From JACVRN01 sp036389255 (lineage in GTDB: Bacteria > Acidobacteriota > Blastocatellia > Pyrinomonadales > Pyrinomonadaceae), in contig DASVQI010000001.1 in NCBI GenBank assembly GCA_036389255.1, positions 1 through 64,000 on the forward strand: a stretch of 64,000 nt of DNA, in the 5' to 3' direction. Shown one piece after another: positions 34,881 through 46,800 of the stretch. How positions within the stretch are numbered: the stretch's first letter is position 1; every line of letters starts with the position of its first letter. Made by a program: the position numbers and the translations under genes. The notes beneath the pieces were generated by a model. That model had not been told where the DNA came from. It worked only from the letters and a program-made list of their open reading frames with translations, and ran no database searches.

Positions 34881-36529
34881 TATAAGTCCTGCACGCGTAG
34901 CTGTGTGTCGGCGTTGCGCCATGCCCGCTCGAATTCGGCCTGAATCATGGCGGCGGCAGATGTTTTGCCCTGCGCCTTCAGGCTCTCGCGCAGGCCGAAG
35001 AGTGAGCGGCCGCTACGAGGGTTCTTGGTGAGGTCTGTGCGAAAGACTCTCTCGGCCTCGCTGTAATCACGGTTGAGGAGTAGCGCGCCGCCTAGAGATT
35101 CCCTGACGGGCAGGAACCATCCGGGCGGCTCGTCATAAGCGAAGGCGTCCTCAAGCTCGACCGCCTCTCGCAGAAGCTCAATCGCCTTCCTGCTCTGGCC
35201 CCCTGCCGCGGCTATCTTCGCCGCAAGCACAGTCTCAGCGACCTTCATCACGCTCTGCGCACTGTTCAGGCCGAAGGAGACTTCCCTAGGGATAGCTTCC
35301 CCGGCGCTCCTGAACAGCTTCAACTGCTCGTAAGCGTCCGCACCCTTGCCCATAGAGGCCAGCGCCATCCCGCGCGCGAAATGCCAGGTGGCCGTCACGG
35401 CCTTCAACTGAGACGAAGGCTGCGGCAGTCGCATAATCTCGTCCCAGCGACGGAAGCGCACCAGCATCAGCGTTGAAGTCGCCATGAAGCCTTCGAGCAT
35501 CCCCATCTCTTTTATTGAGGGCGCGACGTTGGCCTCCAACTCTCTTGCCGCGCGCAAGGCATCCTGAAAGCGTCCTTCCATGCCGTAGGCTACGGCCAGA
35601 AAGTGCAGGTTGTGGTTGTAGTACATCACAGGGTACATGCCCTGTCGTCCCGTCAGCCTGAAAAAGTTCCGGTCTGCCTGCGCTCCCGCCTCGTTGCTTC
35701 GCGCGGCCGCGTTGTAGTCTCCGGTACGCATGTAGACGTGCGCGGGCATGTGCACTAGATGACCTGCTGCGGGCGCAATCTGCGGGAGCTTCGGGGCGTA
35801 GGCGAGAGCGCGCTCAGGATTGGGCGAAGCCTCAACGGCGTGTATGTAGTAATGAATCGCCCCCATGTGAGATGGGTCGCGTCTTAAGACGGATTCAAGC
35901 ACGGTGATAATCTCTTCCGTGCCTTCTGCGGGCCGCCCGTCGGCTTTCCATAATTGCCACGGGCGCAGGTTCATGGCGCTCTCCGCATAGATGGTCGCGG
36001 CGTCCATGTCGTCCGGGTAACGCGAGACAAGCTCGCCCATTGCCTGCTTGAAATCCACGGCCAGCCGTTTCAAATCGGCCTTCGGGTCAATCGAATAACG
36101 CTTCGCCAGCGCCTCTATGTAAGCCCGCTCGTTCTCAGGCCCCTGTCTGGAAAGCTGCAAAGCCTTCTGCACCGCTTCGTAGGCCGCCCGCTCTCTTTCG
36201 GGGTCAACGTCCAGATTGATGTTCGGCCCCAGAGCATAACTTATGCCCCAGTAAGCCATGGCCATCTGCGGGTCAAGCTCCGCCGCCTTTCGGAAAGAGC
36301 GTATGGCCTCTTCGTGATTGAAGGCGTAGACGAGCCGCATCCCTTGGTCGAAAAAGCGCTGCGCCAGTTGGTTGTTGGTCTTGACGGCGTGATGATGATT
36401 GCCGAGCCCTGCCAGAAGCTGCACGGGACGCTCCCGTTCGGCCATCTTCATCTGCGATTCGGCGCGAGGATAAAAGCTGATTGCGAGGGAAGCCAGAAGA
36501 AGAAAGAGCATTATTAAGAAGCGCTTCAT
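34880..36529 (-). CDS. Secreted TPR-repeat protein
   Basis: 549 residues from the ATG at 36529, which has AGGAGG ten bases upstream; a GTG four codons earlier is too close to that site. Signal peptide MKRFLIMLFLLLASLAISF. After GNHHHAVKT come many TPR units: AFNHEEAIRSFRKAAELDPQ, then YDAATIYAESAMNLRPW-type helices, and LNRDYSEAERVFRTDL near the end. HMPAHVYMRTGDY and IHYYIHAVE are conserved His-rich helices typical of this type of TPR protein in environmental bacteria. Probably a scaffold, but function is not established. Confidence 0.8.
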   Translation of the reverse strand: MKRFLIMLFLLLASLAISFYPRAESQMKMAERERPVQLLAGLGNHHHAVKTNNQLAQRFFDQGMRLVYAFNHEEAIRSFRKAAELDPQMAMAYWGISYALGPNINLDVDPERERAAYEAVQKALQLSRQGPENERAYIEALAKRYSIDPKADLKRLAVDFKQAMGELVSRYPDDMDAATIYAESAMNLRPWQLWKADGRPAEGTEEIITVLESVLRRDPSHMGAIHYYIHAVEASPNPERALAYAPKLPQIAPAAGHLVHMPAHVYMRTGDYNAAARSNEAGAQADRNFFRLTGRQGMYPVMYYNHNLHFLAVAYGMEGRFQDALRAARELEANVAPSIKEMGMLEGFMATSTLMLVRFRRWDEIMRLPQPSSQLKAVTATWHFARGMALASMGKGADAYEQLKLFRSAGEAIPREVSFGLNSAQSVMKVAETVLAAKIAAAGGQSRKAIELLREAVELEDAFAYDEPPGWFLPVRESLGGALLLNRDYSEAERVFRTDLTKNPRSGRSLFGLRESLKAQGKTSAAAMIQAEFERAWRNADTQLRVQDL

Positions 36530-36585
36530 ACGGGGGAACACCTCCTATGCTTTATCTTAGTTGTAATCTCAGGCGAGGGGAATCG

Positions 36586-38385
<1,800 letters not shown>

Positions 38386-38403
38386 AACTCAGCTTTCAAC
38401 CGC

Positions 38404-38451
38404 CAGCATTCAGCCGCCAGCAAAAGATAGATAACTGATTGCTGAATGCTG
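38404..38451. repeat. 11-bp inverted repeat upstream of lepA
   Basis: CAGCATTCAGC (38404-38414) and GCTGAATGCTG (38441-38451) are exact reverse complements around a 26-base loop, about 20 bases upstream of the lepA start. It could be a leader-region structure, an operator or another intergenic repeat family. Confidence 0.45.
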
Positions 38452-38462
38452 ATAGCTAAAAT

Positions 38463-38495
38463 AACAAAACGGGCGCGAAACCGCACGCGCCCGCC
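38463..38495 (-). terminator. Intrinsic terminator of the secreted-protein gene
   Basis: Read on the minus strand, CGGGCGCG and CGCGCCCG form a stem around eight bases, followed by TTTTGTTATTTT. It comes directly after the stop of the gene at 38522. Confidence 0.72.
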
Positions 38496-38521
38496 TGTCA
38501 TTAAAGTTTGTCGGAAGGTTT

Positions 38522-39109
38522 TTACCTGACGCCGCCTCCGGGTTTGATGCGGTTGCCGGGCATCATCATGTTGGCGATTTCGCGCAAGGCTTCCAGATGG
38601 TTGTTCGTCAACTCGAATTTCGTCATGCCTAGCTGCGCCGCCACCTGCCTGCCCTGTATCAGATTAACAAGGCTGTCGTAGGTGAGCGTGACCTTCGTCG
38701 TCTCAAGATAATGCCCGTCCGATTGCTTGTCGGAGCTGTATTGAACGGGAGAGGCGACGGGCCACGGCTGGCCGTCAATCAGAAGCGAGAGCGCGTGCGA
38801 GTATTCGAAGCGCGGCGCCTTCGATATGGAGACGAAAGAGATGTCTATCGTGGGCTTCACCCTCAGTCGCGGGTCTTGGAAGGCGAAGTCTGCGGCCAGA
38901 TAGAGCGGGTCGCCGCCGCCTGTCAGGCTCTTGGGGTGCTGCATGTAGACCTTCCACTGCCGCGTCTTCGGGTCTTGACGCGTCACTATCTTGGCGTTGT
39001 GTCGAAAGGGTGAAGGCGGCGGAACCGGACATGACCTTTGCGCATAGCCGATTCCTGCGAACGTGAATAGTATTGCGGCTATAAGAGGGATGCGTGCGTA
39101 AGTTTTCAA
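38522..39109 (-). CDS. Secreted hypothetical protein
   Basis: 195 residues, TTG start preceded by GGAGAG at seven bases. Signal peptide about residues 1-23 (LIAAILFTFAGIGYAQ). The mature protein has Pro-rich start RSCPVPPPSPF, then beta-rich sequence with PTIDISFVSISKAPRFEYS and YDSLVNLIQGRQVAAQLG, and a final helix. No family was recognised. A G/C-rich terminator follows. Confidence 0.6.
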   Translation of the reverse strand: MKTYARIPLIAAILFTFAGIGYAQRSCPVPPPSPFRHNAKIVTRQDPKTRQWKVYMQHPKSLTGGGDPLYLAADFAFQDPRLRVKPTIDISFVSISKAPRFEYSHALSLLIDGQPWPVASPVQYSSDKQSDGHYLETTKVTLTYDSLVNLIQGRQVAAQLGMTKFELTNNHLEALREIANMMMPGNRIKPGGGVR

Positions 39110-39438
39110 TTCTTTACTCTCCAGAGGGATGCGTTAGGGCTTTCCCCTTCAAGGGATTCGCTAGAGAGAGACGACCGCCGTGGCGAGGCGATTTCGGAAG
39201 AGAAGGGGGAAGTAGCACTCATTAGATTCGTCGGGAAAACCTAAACTGCGAAATCTGAATCCGCACAATTCCGTCCGGCGCGTAGACAGAAAAAGCCTGC
39301 ATCAGGCGGCGTCTGAATTGTGTGGACATTAACAAACGAGTCTCGACTGGAGGGACTACCGGCGAGACTGGGACGCATAATAACCGAAAACGCCGGTTGA
39401 GCAAACAGAAAATTTATCCTGAGTCCACAATAGATTGC
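39110..39438. other. Intergenic region with a 12-bp inverted repeat
   Basis: No gene supported. TCCGCACAATTC (39260-39271) and GAATTGTGTGGA (39315-39326) are complementary except one position, across 43 bases, and could fold in RNA or form an operator pair. The region lies between the start of the secreted-protein gene and the end of the ferredoxin-MBL gene. Confidence 0.4.
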
Positions 39439-40317
39439 TCATGTCTTGGAGCGCATCCACTCTATACAGCGCTCAAGATGACGGCGCATCCCCGCCCGCG
39501 TGTCTCTGTGAATACGCCCGTGGCCGGGCAGCACCCACTCGAAGCTGTAATCGAGCAGCCTCTCCATAGAGCGCGTCTGCTCAGTCCACGAATACCAGCA
39601 GGCGCTTCTGAAGGCCGTCAAAGTCTCGCGCGCGGGCGACCACGCCAGATGGTCTCCGGTAAACAGATACTTGTCGCGGTAGAGCAGAACCATGTGGCCG
39701 CGCGTGTGGCCGGGCACGGGGATGATGGTCAGGTCTTCGTCCAGACGGACAGGCTCATCGCCCTCTATGATGCGCTCGACATTGTAGCGGGCCGCGCCGT
39801 CGCTCGCGTGCATGATGCGCTCGAATCCGAACTTTTCTCTGAAGCGCGCGTGGTCTGCAACGTCGTCCCTGTGCGTGAGGAACATGCGCGAGACGCCTCC
39901 GGCAGCCTCTATCTTCTTCACGAGCTGCGAGGCGTAGCGCGGCGAGTCAACAAGGATATTGCCGCCGCGCTCCTGCGGGCGCACGATTAGATAGCTCCAC
40001 GCCCCGAAGCTGGCCTCGGAAGTAAAGCCGCAAAAGTATATGTTCTCGTCAACGAGCGAGGGGAAGGCGTCAATGCCTGCGCGCATGTCGTGCTTCTTCC
40101 TGACGCCAATCGAGGCCGTGGGGCAGGCGACCAGAGCCATCAGGGCCAGTCGCGTCTCTTCCTCGGTTTCCGGCTGGGCGTAGACGACCGACTGCTCGCC
40201 AGCGTCGCGGAAAGTGGCGGGCGCAATCTGCCTGCACGCGTCACAGTCTATGCAGGTCGAGTCCACATAAAAATCGTCACCGGCGTTCTCGGCCAGCCGT
40301 CGTTCAGGAAGTGCCAT
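39439..40317 (-). CDS. Ferredoxin/metallo-beta-lactamase fusion protein
   Basis: 292 residues. The first 75 residues are a single-cluster ferredoxin: STCIDCDAC with a distal Cys-Pro (ALVACPTASIG), which binds one [4Fe-4S] or [3Fe-4S] cluster. The rest is a metallo-beta-lactamase fold: THRDDVADH (the HxHxDH motif with first His, Asp and last His kept, second His replaced), GHTRGH, GDHLAW and LPGHGRIH. The fold usually binds two metals for hydrolysis or redox. The ferredoxin part may feed electrons to a metal centre, as in flavo-diiron systems, but no flavodoxin domain is present. Substrate unknown. Confidence 0.82.
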   Translation of the reverse strand: MALPERRLAENAGDDFYVDSTCIDCDACRQIAPATFRDAGEQSVVYAQPETEEETRLALMALVACPTASIGVRKKHDMRAGIDAFPSLVDENIYFCGFTSEASFGAWSYLIVRPQERGGNILVDSPRYASQLVKKIEAAGGVSRMFLTHRDDVADHARFREKFGFERIMHASDGAARYNVERIIEGDEPVRLDEDLTIIPVPGHTRGHMVLLYRDKYLFTGDHLAWSPARETLTAFRSACWYSWTEQTRSMERLLDYSFEWVLPGHGRIHRDTRAGMRRHLERCIEWMRSKT

Positions 40318-40335
40318 AACGGGAAGCTTAACCCC

Positions 40336-40435
40336 GAAAGAAGTGAAAAGTGAAGCGGAGGTCAGAGGCTGTTAATTCTCTTTTTTGGGCCGACCTTCGT
40401 TCTTCACTTTTGCCTTTTTACTTTTGCCTTTATAA
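40336..40435. repeat. Dispersed hairpin repeat, copy C
   Basis: AAGTGAAAAGTGAAG on the left and TTCTTCACTTTTGCCTTTTT plus ACTTTTGCC on the right form an inverted pair with a larger loop than in the other copies. It is in the spacer between the divergent ferredoxin-MBL and hybrid kinase genes. Confidence 0.55.
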
Positions 40436-40614
40436 TCGTGGCCGCTTTAGCTTGAGTGGAGTTTGCAACCAGAGCGGCCGGGCATTCGCCCCCGGCGCAC
40501 TTCGCCACAGGAAAAGCTAGTCCTCAGCTTTTAGAGCCATTAGAGAAATTGAAGTCTGGTCGCCAGAGAGTGCTGCCAGTAAGATAGAAGTCCCCCGGTT
40601 TTTGGGCCACGAAC

Positions 40615-43323
40615 ATGGCTGATGTAAAACGTTCCCCCCTGCTCCGCTACGGCGTTGCTCTTCTGCTGGTTGCGGCGGCAACCATTATCACCTGGTTCCT
40701 TCAGGCCGAGCACGCGCGTACTCCCTTCGCCTTCTATTTCATAGCGGTTATTGCCGCGACTATTTACGGCGGGCGCTGGCCGGGACTGATGGCCATAGCG
40801 CTCTCAGCCATCATCAGCAGTTACCTCATCCTCCCGCCGCGCTTCAGCTTCTTAATCGGTTCCGAAGGAGTGATACAGCTCGGAGTCTTCCTCTTCGTGG
40901 CGCTCGTCATAGCTTCTTTGACGGAGCGGGCGCGCGGCGCAGAGCGGAAATCGCTTCTGAGCGAAGCGAGTCTTCGCACGACTCTACGGAGCATAGGCGA
41001 TGCAGTCATCTCTACGGATTCCAGAGGCTGCATCACCTTCATGAATCCCGTGGCGCAGGCTTTAACCGGCTGGACTATGGAAGCGGCCGTTGGCCGCGAG
41101 CTGCCGGAAGTCTTCCGCATCATCAACGAGTATTCGCGCAAGCCCGTTGAGAGTCCCATAGAAAAAGTGCTGCGCGACGGCGTGGTCGTCGGGCTGGCGA
41201 ATCATACGCTGCTCATCTCGCGCGACGGGCGAGAGATTCCCATAGACGATAGCGGCGCTCCCATCAAAGATGAGGATGGACGGATAACGGGCGTCGTGCT
41301 CGTCTTTCATGACATCACGGAGCGGCGGAGCGGCGAGGATGCTGTGCGTAAGCTGGCCGCCATTGTCGAGTCTGCCAACGACGCCATCTTCGGCAAGACG
41401 CTGGACGGCGTCATCACCAGTTGGAACAATGGCGCTCAAAGGCTCTACGGTTATTCAAGCGAAGAGGCCGTGGGCCAGAGCGTCTCCATGCTGGTGCCGG
41501 AAGAGCGACTGGAAGAGCTGGGGCGCATCATGGAAAAGCTCAGGGCCGGGGAGAGCATTGAGCATTTCGAGACGGTTCGCCGCGCCAAAGACGGCCGGGT
41601 AGTCAACGTGGCCCTGACCATCTCGTTGATAAAGAATGATGCCGGAGAAGTTATCGGTGCTTCCACCATTGCGCACAACCTCACGGAGCGCATTCGTGCC
41701 GAACAGGCTCTGCGCGAGAGCGAGGAGCGCTTCGCCAAAGCCTTCGATTCAAGCCCGCTCGCTTTGACAATTACGTCGCTCAAGACGGGGCGGCTGCTTG
41801 AAGTCAACGATACGTTTACGCGGTTGACCGGCTACAGCAAGGACGAAGCGGTTGGCCACACGACGCTTGAGCTGGGGCTGTGGGCCGAGCCGTCCGACCG
41901 CACGGCGGAACTGGCGATGATTGCAGAGAGCGGCGAGGTGTATAACACGGAATACCGCTTTCGCATGAGAGACGGCAGGGAGCTGGTCGGCATGCTCTCC
42001 GCCGAAAAGATAGAGATAGGCGGCGAGCCCTGTGCCCTGACCGTCATTCAGGACATCACCGAGAAGAAGCGCGCAGAGGAAGAGGGCGAGCGGCTCTTTC
42101 ATCTTGAGCGGCAGGCGCGCAAGGAGGCCGAAGAGGCCAACCGGCTCAAGGACGAGTTTCTGGCCACTCTCTCGCACGAGCTTAGAACGCCGCTCACGGC
42201 CATGCTCGGCTGGACGCGTATGCTTCGCACGCGCATGCTGGACGAGGACACTGCCCGGCACGCACTTGAGACGATAGAGCGCAACGTGCGCTCGCAGACC
42301 CAGCTTATAGAAGACCTGCTGGATGTCTCTCGCATCATCACGGGCAAGCTAGGGCTCGAAACACGCCCCGTCGAGCTTGCGTCCGTCATAGAAGCGGCCA
42401 TGGACTCCGTCCAACCGGCAGCCGAAGCCAAGGAGATAGTGCTGGAAAGGCAGCTTGACCCCACGGCTGGCCCGGTGCTGGGCGACCCCGCGCGCTTGCA
42501 GCAAGTGGTCTGGAACCTGCTCTCGAACGCCGTCAAGTTCACGCCGAAGGGGGGCCGTGTGCGCGTTTCGTTGGGGCGCCGCGACTCCTACGCCGCCGTC
42601 AGCGTCGCAGACACGGGCATAGGCATCAGCCGGGAGTTTCTGCCCTACGTCTTCGACCGCTTCCGTCAGGCCGATAGCTCAAGCACTAGGTCGCACGGCG
42701 GGCTCGGGCTAGGGCTCGCCATCGTGCGCCATCTGGTTGAGCTTCACGGCGGAGCCGTAGAGGCAGAGAGCCACGGGGCGCAGCGCGGCGCGAGCTTTAC
42801 CGTCAAGCTCCCTCTGATGGCCGTCAACATCAGAAGAGACGACACACCTGAAGTGAGCGGCGACGGCGCTCCGGATGGCTACAGAGCCATGCTCGAATGC
42901 CCGCCGTTGCTGAGAGGCGTGCGCGTTCTGGTTGTTGATGATGAAGAGGACGCCCGCCAGCTTCTAAGCGCGATTCTCGACCAGTGCGAGGCCGTGGTAG
43001 AGACTGCTTCGGACGCGAATCAGGCTATTGAAGCCGTCAGGCGCACGCGCCCCGACGTGCTCATCAGCGATATAGGAATGCCGGGCGAGGACGGCTACGA
43101 CCTGCTTAAAAGATTACGCGAAGATTTTGACCCGGCAGCCAAAGCGCTTCCGGCCATCGCTCTCACGGGATACGCCAGCGAAGAAGACCGCACGCGCTCT
43201 CTCGCCGCAGGCTTTCAGATTCACCTGACGAAGCCCATAGACCCGCAATCGCTCATCGCCGCCGTCAATCAACTGGTCAACAAAGATAGTCCTGAAATCG
43301 AAACGGAAAAATTTTTGTCCTGA
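40615..43323 (+). CDS. Hybrid sensor histidine kinase with PAS domains and receiver
   Basis: 902 residues. N-terminal DUF4118-like region of about four membrane helices (residues 12-100), then three PAS domains (about residues 120-235, 245-360 and 370-490; the second with KTLDGVITSWNNGAQRLYGY), HisKA with H521 in TLSHELRTPLTAM, HATPase with NLLSNAVKFTP and GGLGLGLAIVRH, and a C-terminal receiver with the pocket VDDEEDARQ and D819 in LISDIGMPG. It can relay phosphate internally; no separate phosphotransfer protein or output is adjacent. PAS domains suggest redox, oxygen or ligand sensing. Confidence 0.92.
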   Translation: MADVKRSPLLRYGVALLLVAAATIITWFLQAEHARTPFAFYFIAVIAATIYGGRWPGLMAIALSAIISSYLILPPRFSFLIGSEGVIQLGVFLFVALVIASLTERARGAERKSLLSEASLRTTLRSIGDAVISTDSRGCITFMNPVAQALTGWTMEAAVGRELPEVFRIINEYSRKPVESPIEKVLRDGVVVGLANHTLLISRDGREIPIDDSGAPIKDEDGRITGVVLVFHDITERRSGEDAVRKLAAIVESANDAIFGKTLDGVITSWNNGAQRLYGYSSEEAVGQSVSMLVPEERLEELGRIMEKLRAGESIEHFETVRRAKDGRVVNVALTISLIKNDAGEVIGASTIAHNLTERIRAEQALRESEERFAKAFDSSPLALTITSLKTGRLLEVNDTFTRLTGYSKDEAVGHTTLELGLWAEPSDRTAELAMIAESGEVYNTEYRFRMRDGRELVGMLSAEKIEIGGEPCALTVIQDITEKKRAEEEGERLFHLERQARKEAEEANRLKDEFLATLSHELRTPLTAMLGWTRMLRTRMLDEDTARHALETIERNVRSQTQLIEDLLDVSRIITGKLGLETRPVELASVIEAAMDSVQPAAEAKEIVLERQLDPTAGPVLGDPARLQQVVWNLLSNAVKFTPKGGRVRVSLGRRDSYAAVSVADTGIGISREFLPYVFDRFRQADSSSTRSHGGLGLGLAIVRHLVELHGGAVEAESHGAQRGASFTVKLPLMAVNIRRDDTPEVSGDGAPDGYRAMLECPPLLRGVRVLVVDDEEDARQLLSAILDQCEAVVETASDANQAIEAVRRTRPDVLISDIGMPGEDGYDLLKRLREDFDPAAKALPAIALTGYASEEDRTRSLAAGFQIHLTKPIDPQSLIAAVNQLVNKDSPEIETEKFLS

Positions 43324-43804
43324 CTGGGGCGGCGCGCGTAAACTAAATCTCGAAAGTCTGCATCCTACCGCCGACGGGCTCAGAATGTATTGAGAGGCGG
43401 GCCAGAAGCTAGGTGAGAAGCTTCGGGAGCCCGCACCGTATGAGAGACACCGTCAAGTGCTCCGTGCCTCCTCGGCCTCGCACCCGCTTTATCCTACCGG
43501 CCCTGCGGACGGCACGCTATCTAATGAGAGCGGGGCTTTCGTGCACTCTCCCCAGGGCTTCTGATAGCTCCATAAAGAAAAACTTCGGCACGGCTTTTTG
43601 GTCATAGACCCGCAGCTTCCTACGGATGCGGGACGGGCGTAGCTCGCTCTTGTGCCGTGGCAGTCAGAGCGGACTCGCCGCGTACAAGAGCTTGCGAAGA
43701 CCGTAGAGACGGCGCACGCGCTACGGGTGTGCCCGCCGCGCAGGAGTCTTTCATGGTTGTTTACAACTTGATGCTTACGCATTTGACAGGAGGCCCACAA
43801 ATCC
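43324..43804. other. Structured intergenic region, no gene supported
   Basis: 481 bases. GCGGGC (about 43397) and GCCCGC (about 43430) flank an inner GAAGC/GCTTC pair and so form a two-stem hairpin shortly after the kinase gene, probably a terminator. CCCGCAGCTTCCTACGGATGCGGG near 43610 is another hairpin. The open frames here have no good start site. Confidence 0.4.
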
Positions 43805-46800
43805 ATGCGACGAACCATCCTTATTCTCTCTCTCTGTTTGCTGGCGGCGCTTCTCTTCGCGCTGCAATTCTCGGCAGCGCCGCTCATCCTTCGCGTCAAC
43901 GAAAGGGGCGCGACCATTGACTTCGCGGAGGGAGACGCGTCCGTCAAGCTTCCGGTAGAGAACGTCTCAGGCCGCAGCCTCTCCGTGCGAGTCGCGCTTG
44001 AATTGGTTGACACGGAAGACAAGGTTAGAGCGCGCGGCGAGCGCGTAGAGGAATTGAGCGCCGGGCAACAGAGCGTGCGCATGCCGCTCCCCTTCGACTT
44101 TAAGAAACTGGACGCGGGCGACAGGAAGAAGCTCCCCTTTTATCGCCTGCGGTACAGCGTCTACGCGGGCCAGACCGGGCCCGAGCGCGTGAATGTTGCC
44201 GAAGGCGTCATCTCGCTTTCGGGAATCACGCCGGAGCTTTTCGAGCTGAGAGTTTCGGCCCCGCGCAAGGCGCGTGAAGGTAAGCCTTACCGCGTGCGCG
44301 TACAGGCTACGCACCCTATAACTCGACGCCCGGTTCCCGGCGTGCAGCTTGCGGCGGAGATAGAGCTGGAAGGCGAAGGCGACACGCCGTTGATGCTTCG
44401 GGCCGTTGGCGTGACGGATGCCGATGGACAGGCCGCGCTCGATTTAAGCCTGCCCGCGAAGGTGTCGGAGGAAGACGCGAAGGTCGTCGTCACCGGCCGC
44501 CTGAAGGTTTTCGAGCAGGAGGCGGAAGCCACGCTGGAGTTTGACCGCACGGCGCGGCTGCTGCTCAGCGCGGACAAGACGCTCTACCAGCCGGGCCAGA
44601 CTCTGCACCTGCGCGCACTGGTCTTCGACCCGAACGAGCGGGCTCTGTCCGCGACGACGGCCACCTTCACGGTGGACGACCCCGAAGGCACTACAGTCTT
44701 TCGCGCCGCTTCGACTACGACCCGCTTCGGTGTGGCCTCAGCCGACTGGCAGATTCCTGACAACACGCCGCTTGGCGATTACAAGATTAATGTAGAGCTT
44801 GAAGAAGGGCGTTTTGAGGATTCGCGGGACGCGCAGTACGTGAAGATTAGTCGTTACGACCTGCCGAATTTTTCCGTCAACGCGAAGGCAGACCGCGCCT
44901 ACTACCTGCCCGGCCAGAACGCCGAGGTGGAAGTGCGAGCCGATTATCTCTTTGGCGAGCGGGTCAAGCGCGGGCGTGTGCGCGTGGTGCGTGAGTCCGG
45001 GCGGCACTGGAACTTCACGGAGCAGAAGTGGGAGACGGAAGAGGGCGAAACCATTGAGGGAGAGCTGGACTCTTCGGGCCGCTTCGTGGCCAGCATAAAT
45101 CTGAAGGAGAAGCATGAAAGCCTCGCCACCGAATCTTACTCGCGCTTTGATGACCTCACTTACGCGGCTTACGTGACGGATGCCACGACCAACCGCACGG
45201 AGCAGCGACGCTTCGCCCTTCGTCTGACGAAAGAGCCGATTCACGTCTACGTCACGGAAGGCCGCTACCGCCAGTCTCGCGGGATGCCGCTTGCCTTCTA
45301 CGTTTCTGCCTCTTACGCGGACGGCACACCGGCGCAGTGCGATGTCTCCGTCGAGGTGGGGGAGTCTGAAGATAATAGTGCCAGCTACTACGGACGATTC
45401 GCGCCGGTCGTAGAGGCCGTCAGAAAGCCTGTGACCATCGCGGTCGTCTCAACGAATCGCTACGGTTTGGCGAAAGTGACTGGGCCGGTCGCTGTTGGCG
45501 ACAGCCGGGTCAACCGTTATCTCACGTTCAAGCTCTCGGCGCGAGATCGAAAGGGCCTCACGGGCCATCATGACGAAGGCATGTGGCTCAATAAAGATAG
45601 CGACGTGCGCGTCGAGACGGACAAGAGCATCTACAAGGCGGGCGAGCCCATTCGCGCCTTCGTCACCTCGAACAGAGAGGATGCGATTGTCTTCTTAGAC
45701 GTGACGAGCGCGTCCAAGGTGATTCGCTCCGAGGCCGTCAGGTTGGAAGGAGGGCGCGGCTCTATCACTTTCCCGTACAGCAGGGATTTCGACGGCAAGC
45801 TCTCTCTCGTCGCCTCCTTTTATGAGCAACCGGAGAATTCCTATTCAGACGGAGAGGTGCTGGGCCGCCGCACAATCCTTTACCCGCGCGACCGCGAGCT
45901 GAAGCTGGACGTGCGGCTCGGTCAGGCCGAGTATCGTCCGGGCGAAGAGGCCGAGGCTACCTTGAGCGCGAAGGCTGCGGACGGTCGCGCGCTCGAGAGC
46001 GTCTTCGGCGTAGTCATCTTTGACAAGGCGGTCGAAGAACGGGCGCGCACAGACCAAGAGTTCAGTTCCTCTTACGGCTTCTACAACTACTTTCACTATT
46101 TCCGCTACGGCTACAGCGAGGTCGGGGGCATCAGCATGCGCCAGCTTGAACGCCTTGACGTGAGACGCAAGCCGGTGCCGCAAGACCTGAATCTGGCGGC
46201 GGAGGTGCTGCTTCAGTCGGGGTACGAAGACTCCGAGCGGGTCAGCTCCGAAAGCAACGCGTTCGAGAAGAGTCAATCGGAGGTCTTCGGCGCGTTGATG
46301 CGCGAGCGGCTCAAGAGCGTGAAGGAAGCGCTGGATGCTCGCTATGAGAAGACCGCCGAATATCCTTCGGACGTTGAAACCCTGCGCCGATTTTTAAGGG
46401 AGGCGCGGCTCGACTTAGACCAGTTGCGCGACCCTTGGAACATGGCCTACCGCGCGGCCTTCTCCACAGAGCTAGAGAACGACGTGACAGAGATAATCAG
46501 TGCCGGAGCCGACAAGGAGTTCGGGACGCACGACGATTTCGGCGTGCTTAGATTCTCGCGCCCGTACTTTCGAAGCTTGGGCGAGAGGATAGACAAGGTC
46601 GTCAACGATTATCACGCGCGCACAAAGAAGTTCATACGCGACGAAGAGACGCTCAGGGTGGAGCTGGCTCGCGCCGGGCTCGGGGCGGCTGACCTGCGCG
46701 ACCGTTGGGGAGAGCCCTACAAGTTCGAGTTCGGCTCTATGGGAGTGCTGCTTTCCATACGCATCAGGAGCGGCGGGCCGGACAGGCACACAGGCGCGCA

